From positions 2,356,001 through 2,420,000 of the forward strand of contig NZ_CP126256.1 in the NCBI RefSeq assembly GCF_003234265.2: 64,000 bases of DNA, given 5' to 3'. Positions 59,413 through 64,000 of the stretch are shown here, piece by piece. A program made the position numbers and the translations under genes. Every line of letters begins with the position of its first letter. Positions within the stretch are counted from its first letter, which is position 1. The notes under the pieces were generated by a model. That model was given only the letters and a program-made list of their open reading frames with translations. It had not been told where the DNA came from and did not search any database. Origin of the DNA: Curtobacterium sp. MCSS17_015. Its GTDB lineage: Bacteria; Actinomycetota; Actinomycetes; Actinomycetales; Microbacteriaceae.

Positions 59413-60104
59413 CCGCGATCAGCAGCGGCACCCGGTCGGGAGGCGCGTCCCAGCCCCGCCACGCCGCCCGCCCCGCCGTCCGTCGCGTCACGACCGGGGT
59501 CCCGGCGCTCCTCCGCGCGGTCGGACTCGGTCTGAGCACCGGGCTGGTCCTGCTCGTGGCGGCGTTGGCCGTCGTACTCGTGGTGGTCCCGAAGGCCACC
59601 GGCTCGGTGCCGCTCTCCGTGCTGACGCAGTCGATGGAGCCGACCCTGCCGGCGGGGACGCTCGTCGTCGTCCGTCCGGTTGCACCCGAGGACATCCGGG
59701 TCGGGGACGTCGTCACCTACCAGCTCGTCTCCGGGCGGCCGGAGGTGGTCACCCACCGGGTCGTCGCGATCGGTGCGTCCTCGGACGGCTCCCGGACGTT
59801 CGTGTTCCGCGGCGACGCGAACGCCGAGGCCGACGCCGACCCCGTGATCCCGGCGCAGGTCCGCGGCGAGGTCTGGTACAGCGTGCCCGGGCTCGGCGCG
59901 GTCAACCAGGTGGTGAACGGGTCCCGGACCTGGCTGCTGCCGACACTCGCTGGCCTGTTTCTCGCCTACGGCGTCGTGATGATCAGCACCGGGACGGTCT
60001 CCGCCATGCGTCGGCGTCGGCGCCGGGCGGAACGTCGCCGGGCGGGCCGTGACCACGTCGCCCGCGACGGTCACACGGCGGAGACGGCCTCCCGCGCAGG
60101 GTGA
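59409..60104 (+). CDS. sipW: Signal peptidase I, SipW (Ser/His, ER-like) type
   Basis: 231 aa. N-terminal span about 36-60, then TQSMEPTLPAG with nucleophile Ser75 and VTHRVVAIG with His116 in place of the usual Lys, followed by FRGDANAEADADPV. This Ser/His pattern is that of SipW and the eukaryotic signal peptidase subunit. A second span near 180-200 and a basic C-terminal tail follow. It should process the three precursors encoded just upstream. The 3' end overlaps the convergent MurE-like gene by 34 bases. Confidence 0.92.
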   Translation: MTAISSGTRSGGASQPRHAARPAVRRVTTGVPALLRAVGLGLSTGLVLLVAALAVVLVVVPKATGSVPLSVLTQSMEPTLPAGTLVVVRPVAPEDIRVGDVVTYQLVSGRPEVVTHRVVAIGASSDGSRTFVFRGDANAEADADPVIPAQVRGEVWYSVPGLGAVNQVVNGSRTWLLPTLAGLFLAYGVVMISTGTVSAMRRRRRRAERRRAGRDHVARDGHTAETASRAG

Positions 60105-61621
60105 CCGGCCTCCGCGAGCGCGGCCTGTGCGTCCCGGAAGGACGAGTACGGCACGTGGACGCCGCGGACGTCCCGGTAGTCGGTCAGCCCCGGACCGGCC
60201 CAGTACACGACACCGTCCTCCCCCACCGCGGCGAGGGCGTGGCGGATCGCCTGCGCCGGGTCCGCCAGTTCCACGACGGTCACCGTCCCCCCGGACCGCC
60301 GGGCACCGTCCAGGACCGCGGCCCGGATGGCGTCCGGGTCCTCGAACCGCGGATGGTGGTCGGCGACGACCACGAGGTCCGCCATCGTCGCCGCCACCGC
60401 GCCCATGGGACCGCGCTTGCTCGGGTCGCGGTCGCCGTCCGCGCCGAGAACGATCGCCACCGGGCCGCTGGCGAACGCACGGATCGCCGCGAGGCTCTTC
60501 GCGAACGCGTCGGGGGTGTGCGCGAAGTCGACGAACACGCGCGGGCCCGTCACACTCGACGCGTCGGCCATCCGCCCCGGCACGACGACGTCGAGCCCGC
60601 CGTCGACCGCCGCGACGAGGTCGTCCGCGGGGACACCACCGGCACGGAGCATCGCGACCGCCAGCCCGACGTTCGCCGCCATGTGCCGGCCGAGCAACGG
60701 CACTTCGGTCGTCACGTGCACGCCCGGGCCGTATATGCGGAAGCGGGTGCCGTCGGGGCGTTGTTCCAGGACCGTGACCCGCCAGTCCGCGGACGTGCCC
60801 GGGTCGCTCGTGACCGTCTCGACCGGGATCCCGCTCGCCCGGACGACGGCGCGACCGGCGGCAGAGTCGAGCGACACGACGCCGCGTCCGGCCCGGTCGG
60901 GTTGGAACAACTGCACCTTCGCGCGGAGGTAGTCGTCCATGTCCGCGTAGTCGTCGAGGTGGTCGTGGCTGAGGTTCGTGAACCCGGCGACGTCGAACCA
61001 CACGCCGTCGACGCGGTGGCGCGTGAGCCCCTGTGCACTGACCTCGACCGCGGCTCCGTCGACGCGGCGTTCGCGGGCACACGCGAGGAACGCGTGGAGT
61101 TCCGTGGCCTCCGGCGTCGTCAACCGGCTCGCGACGACCTCGTCGGCGATCCGGCGTTCGGCGGTGGAGGTCATGGCGGTGGTCCATCCGAGGCGCTGCA
61201 TGACCGCGTCGAGGACCGAGACGGTGGAGGTCTTGCCGTTGGTCCCGGTGACACCGAACAGCGGGAACCCGAGGTCGGCGCCGCCGGAGACCACCCGGGC
61301 GACCGCACCGAGGACCGCGCGCGGGTCCGGGACGACGAGGGTCGGCAGTCCCGCGAGCACAGCGTCGCGCGCCCCGGCGTCGTCCGTGAGGACCGCCACC
61401 GCGCCGGCAGCCCGGGCGGTCTCGACGTGCTGGGAACCGTGACCACGACGGCCGGGCACGGCGACGAAGAGCCACCCGGGGCGGAGGTCCTCGGTGGCGA
61501 CCGCGGCGCCCGTGACGACGGTCCGTGCGGCAGTCCCGGTCAGCGGCCCCGCGCCGGCTGCCGCCGCGACGTCGGCCAGCGCGACCCGCCGGGGGCGCTC
61601 GGGGTCGAAGGCGTGCGGCAC
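60071..61621 (-). CDS. MurE-like Mur ligase family protein
   Basis: 516 aa. Three Mur-ligase domains: N-terminal UDP-binding-like (about 1-110), central ATPase with TGTNGKT (125-131), and C-terminal GADGDRDPSKRGPMGAVAA domain. Where canonical MurE has DNPRSEDP for choosing the third amino acid, this protein has DHHPRFEDP. No other division or wall genes surround it, so it is not the dcw-cluster murE. It may be an alternate UDP-MurNAc-tripeptide synthetase or a related amide ligase. It is convergent and overlapping with sipW. Confidence 0.82.
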   Translation of the reverse strand: MPHAFDPERPRRVALADVAAAAGAGPLTGTAARTVVTGAAVATEDLRPGWLFVAVPGRRGHGSQHVETARAAGAVAVLTDDAGARDAVLAGLPTLVVPDPRAVLGAVARVVSGGADLGFPLFGVTGTNGKTSTVSVLDAVMQRLGWTTAMTSTAERRIADEVVASRLTTPEATELHAFLACARERRVDGAAVEVSAQGLTRHRVDGVWFDVAGFTNLSHDHLDDYADMDDYLRAKVQLFQPDRAGRGVVSLDSAAGRAVVRASGIPVETVTSDPGTSADWRVTVLEQRPDGTRFRIYGPGVHVTTEVPLLGRHMAANVGLAVAMLRAGGVPADDLVAAVDGGLDVVVPGRMADASSVTGPRVFVDFAHTPDAFAKSLAAIRAFASGPVAIVLGADGDRDPSKRGPMGAVAATMADLVVVADHHPRFEDPDAIRAAVLDGARRSGGTVTVVELADPAQAIRHALAAVGEDGVVYWAGPGLTDYRDVRGVHVPYSSFRDAQAALAEAGHPAREAVSAV

Positions 61622-61851
61622 GATGTCCTCCTCGGCAGGAGCGGTGGTCGTCGGGGTCGACGAGCATCGATGCGACGGACGTCGTGGTGCGGTGGCCAGG
61701 GTGCCGACCGCCCGGTCACGTCGTCGGTGACGCAGCTGTCGCGACAGTCAGACTCAGACCGGACCACCAGTGAACCCCAACGAACCGAGCGCGGCCACAG
61801 CTGCTCGTACCCCGACCGCTCGACCATCCCGACGCGTCTAGGCTCTGGCGG

Positions 61852-62379
61852 GTGACGGACGGGGTGGAGCGGGCGCGGGTGCTGCTCACCGGGGCGGCGG
61901 ACCGACTCGGTGCGGCCGGTACCCGGGACGAGGCGCTCGGGGAGTACGTCGAGCCGAAGCCGGTACTCGGGATCCGACGCGACCCGACGATCCGCTCGCT
62001 CGGCCGGGTCTGGCGCGTCGGGGCGCTGCTGCTCGGGTCCTCGCCCGAGACGGCCGGGCGGGTGTGGTCGACCGGGTCCATCACCCGGGTCACCGAGGCC
62101 GGTCGCGCGCAGTTCGTGTCCGTGTCCGCCGAGGTCCGCCGCGCCTACCGGGCAGCCGCAGCGAAGGGGCACTTCGCCCCCGGCGACACCGTGAACCACG
62201 GCGCGACGCCGATCCCCCTCGACGACTCCCTGGTCGACGGCAACGGCACGCTGTTCGTCCGCGACGGCACCCCCCGGGTCCGCTGGTCGGCGACGGCGGG
62301 CACCGACGTGCCGCTCGCCGACTACCTCGACGACCGCGTCGCCCTGCTCGTCGACCCACCCCGCGGCGCGACGGACTAG
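61852..62379 (+). CDS. Conserved actinobacterial protein of unknown function
   Basis: 175 aa, soluble, no signal peptide. Helical first half (VERARVLLTGAADRLGAAG), a PVLGIRRDPTIRSLGRVWRVGALLL block, and a C-terminal PLADYLDDRVALLVDPP. I do not recognise a functional domain. GTG start with TAGGCT (61839-61844) 7 bases upstream supports a real leaderless gene. It is divergent from the MurE-like gene and lies in a 230-bp gap that also holds a CTGTCGCGACAG palindrome at 61736-61747. Confidence 0.7.
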   Translation: MTDGVERARVLLTGAADRLGAAGTRDEALGEYVEPKPVLGIRRDPTIRSLGRVWRVGALLLGSSPETAGRVWSTGSITRVTEAGRAQFVSVSAEVRRAYRAAAAKGHFAPGDTVNHGATPIPLDDSLVDGNGTLFVRDGTPRVRWSATAGTDVPLADYLDDRVALLVDPPRGATD

Positions 62380-62482
62380 CAAGCGACCCCCGTACCGTCC
62401 CCGACGCGACCGGGTCGTCGCCCAGGAGGCCGCCCGCCGGATGCCCTGACGACCGCCACCGGACGCCGGTAGGGTCGGCCAC

Positions 62483-63811
62483 GTGGGATCGATCAACGAC
62501 GCGTCCGCCGACCGCTACGAGCTCCGGGAGTTCCACCCGGGGACCGACGACCAGGGAGCTCCGGACAGCAGGACGAAGCCGTGGATGGACGCCGTCGGCC
62601 TCGGCTTCCACGAGCCGACCGAGACCGACGAAGCGGCAGCCCGCATGGCGGCGCACATGATCGCCGACCAGGAGACCTTCCTCGGGGTGTACGTCCGACA
62701 GCCAGCGCCGGGGTCGGTCGACGAGACCTGGCCCGCCGGCACGTTCACGTGGTTCCGGAAGGCACTCAGCTGGGGCGACGGGACCGCGATCGACACACAG
62801 GCGGTGTCCGCGGTGACCGTCCGCCCGACCGAGCGTCGGCGCGGGATCCTCCGGCGGATGATGACGCACGCGCTCGAGCGCGGTGTCGCCGAGGGGTACG
62901 CGATGGCGTCCCTCACGGCGTCCGAGGGCACGATCTACCGCCGCTTCGGGTTCGGCTGCGCCATCCGCGAGCGTGCGGTCCGTGTCCGCCGCGCCCGCGC
63001 GCTCCCCTTCCTCGCGCCGACCACCGGCACGGTCGCGGTGGTCCCGCCGCAGTGGCTCGCGGACGGCGTCGGCGAGGAGGTCTTCGCCCGGTTCCACGCC
63101 CGCACACCGGGCTCGATGGTCCGCAACACCGGCACGTGGCCGATCGTGTTCGGGGAGATCGGCCGCGACGGACAGAAGGCGAAGGACGTCCGCGCCGCCG
63201 TGCACCGCCCCGACGGCTCGGACGAGGTCGACGGCTACGTCACCTGGCGCGTCGTCGAGGGCAAGACCGGTGAGGACACCCGCGTCGAGGTCGTCGACCT
63301 CGTCTACGTGACCGACGAGGCCTACCTGTCGCTGTGGGAGTTCCTGCTCTCGATCGACCTGAACGACGTGGTCGTCTACGACCGCTCGCGTCTGGACGAT
63401 CCGATCGTCGCCGCCGTCGCCGACAACCGCGCGTTCGACGTCGACCACGAGGAGGACCACGTCTGGCTCCGCGTCCTGGACGTCGCCGCCGTGCTCGAGT
63501 CTCGCCCGTACGCGGTCGACGGCACGCTCACGCTCGCGGTCACGGATGCGCTCGGCCATGCGTCCGGTACGTACCGGCTCGACGTCCGGGAGGCCCGTGG
63601 CACCGTCACCCGGCTGGCCGACGACGCCGACGCGGCCGGCTCCGACATCGCGCTGGACGTCGCCGACCTCGGAGCGGTGCTCATCGGGTCGGTGTCGCCG
63701 CAGACCCTGGCGGCCGCCGGGCTGCTGCTCGCCGCCGACGAGGCCGCCCCGACCCTGCTGCGGTCGATGCTGACCCCGCCGCGCACGCCGCACGGGATCA
63801 CGTACTTCTGA
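62483..63811 (+). CDS. Eis-like GNAT N-acetyltransferase
   Basis: 442 aa. Tandem GNAT domains (acetyl-CoA loop VTVRPTERRRGILRRMM about 110-130; GTIYRRFGFG) and a C-terminal SCP2-like sterol-carrier domain (about 320-440) reproduce the three-domain Eis architecture; the C-terminal free carboxylate after ITYF is also as in Eis. Eis proteins acetylate aminoglycosides and polyamines. GTG start is leaderless with TAGGGT (62470-62475) 7 bases before it. The host substrate is unknown. Confidence 0.9.
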   Translation: MGSINDASADRYELREFHPGTDDQGAPDSRTKPWMDAVGLGFHEPTETDEAAARMAAHMIADQETFLGVYVRQPAPGSVDETWPAGTFTWFRKALSWGDGTAIDTQAVSAVTVRPTERRRGILRRMMTHALERGVAEGYAMASLTASEGTIYRRFGFGCAIRERAVRVRRARALPFLAPTTGTVAVVPPQWLADGVGEEVFARFHARTPGSMVRNTGTWPIVFGEIGRDGQKAKDVRAAVHRPDGSDEVDGYVTWRVVEGKTGEDTRVEVVDLVYVTDEAYLSLWEFLLSIDLNDVVVYDRSRLDDPIVAAVADNRAFDVDHEEDHVWLRVLDVAAVLESRPYAVDGTLTLAVTDALGHASGTYRLDVREARGTVTRLADDADAAGSDIALDVADLGAVLIGSVSPQTLAAAGLLLAADEAAPTLLRSMLTPPRTPHGITYF

Positions 63812-63874
63812 GGCCGGCCTGGTCCGTCGGGGCGCACGCCGACGGCCGACCAGGGGGGCGACCTCCAGACCGGC

Positions 63875-64000
63875 TCAGCGGTCGAAGAAGTCGCCGATCC
63901 CGGGCCACTGGAAGCCCTCGCTGAGGTTCCCGACCTGGTCGCCGAGCCCGCCGAGTGCCTGCTCGCCCTGTGCGGCGACACCCTCGACGCCACCGCCGAG
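63875..64000 (-). CDS. C-terminal fragment of an unidentified protein
   Basis: Reading leftward from the window edge, 41 residues run to a TGA at 63875-63877: Gly/Ala-rich (LGGGVEGVAAQGEQALGGLG) then a terminal WPGIGDFFDR. The start lies beyond the window. No family can be assigned from this piece; frame and high G/C third positions support coding. Confidence 0.5.
   Translation of the reverse strand, partial: LGGGVEGVAAQGEQALGGLGDQVGNLSEGFQWPGIGDFFDR

Noticed and set aside
61736..61747. CTGTCGCGACAG palindrome as a LexA/SOS box
   Set aside because: It does not match the actinobacterial LexA pattern (TCGAAC-N4-GTTCGA). Kept only as a note in the neighbouring gene entry.
1..64000. tRNA, rRNA, insertion sequences or prophage genes
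   Set aside because: Gaps between genes are short. I found no cloverleaf-like sequence, transposase, integrase or attachment-site pair in them.

Overview
The window is about 64 kb of very GC-rich, densely coding chromosomal DNA. I read it as a Gram-positive actinobacterium, most likely family Microbacteriaceae and plausibly Curtobacterium or a relative. The signs are pervasive G/C in third codon positions, many GTG starts, ATGA/GTGA gene overlaps, Tat and lipoprotein export of a sugar-binding protein, a Zur-type locus with a cysteine-free L36, and a recurring GGACGGGAGGC hairpin as terminator. Genus is an inference. I see no rRNA, tRNA, insertion sequence, prophage or CRISPR array, and base composition does not shift along the window. 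The first and last genes are cut by the window edges.

Positions 192-10153 (minus strand) hold a purine/allantoin catabolic locus: NCS1 permease, hydantoin-type racemase, allantoinase, an acetamidase/formamidase, an AtzH-amidase fusion, ureidoglycine-glyoxylate aminotransferase, allantoate amidohydrolase and an RpiR regulator. Most of these genes overlap by a few bases. Positions 10358-12192 encode a two-gene ABC exporter. Positions 12671-17082 hold a GntR regulator, a proline-iminopeptidase-like hydrolase, an APC permease and a second acetamidase/formamidase. Positions 17342-29000 are mostly single genes: VIT-family transporter, SGNH hydrolase, GNAT enzyme, flavin monooxygenase, SufS-SufU, MT0933-like protein, ClC, CorA, TspO-like protein, alanine dehydrogenase and an AraC regulator.

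Positions 29045-31942 pair a SorC regulator with a divergent glycerol-3-phosphate dehydrogenase, with two matching operators between them. Positions 32720-33903 are a Zur-type zinc locus: zinc-free ribosomal protein L36 opposite a CobW-like protein that has lost its GTPase motifs, with a Zur-like box between. Positions 36253-40626 look like a D-threitol/erythrulose pathway (SorC regulator, SDR dehydrogenase, DhaK-DhaL kinase, RpiB-type isomerase). Positions 40756-43695 encode a secreted LolA-like protein with its own ABC exporter. Positions 46980-53211 are a sugar ABC importer without an ATPase gene, a GH13 glucosidase and a ROK regulator. Positions 53341-55538 are a NatAB-type exporter.

The most distinctive unit is 57280-60104. 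Three small exported proteins share a SipW-type signal region ending in an ALW motif, and each gene leads to a Ser/His signal peptidase of the SipW type. A structured 5' leader and an inverted repeat lie upstream, and a MurE-like ligase gene overlaps the 3' end from the other strand. This looks like a TasA-like surface-fibre or matrix operon. A second recurring theme is leaderless transcription: at least fifteen genes have a TAnnnT hexamer 6-8 bases before the start codon and no ribosome binding site.
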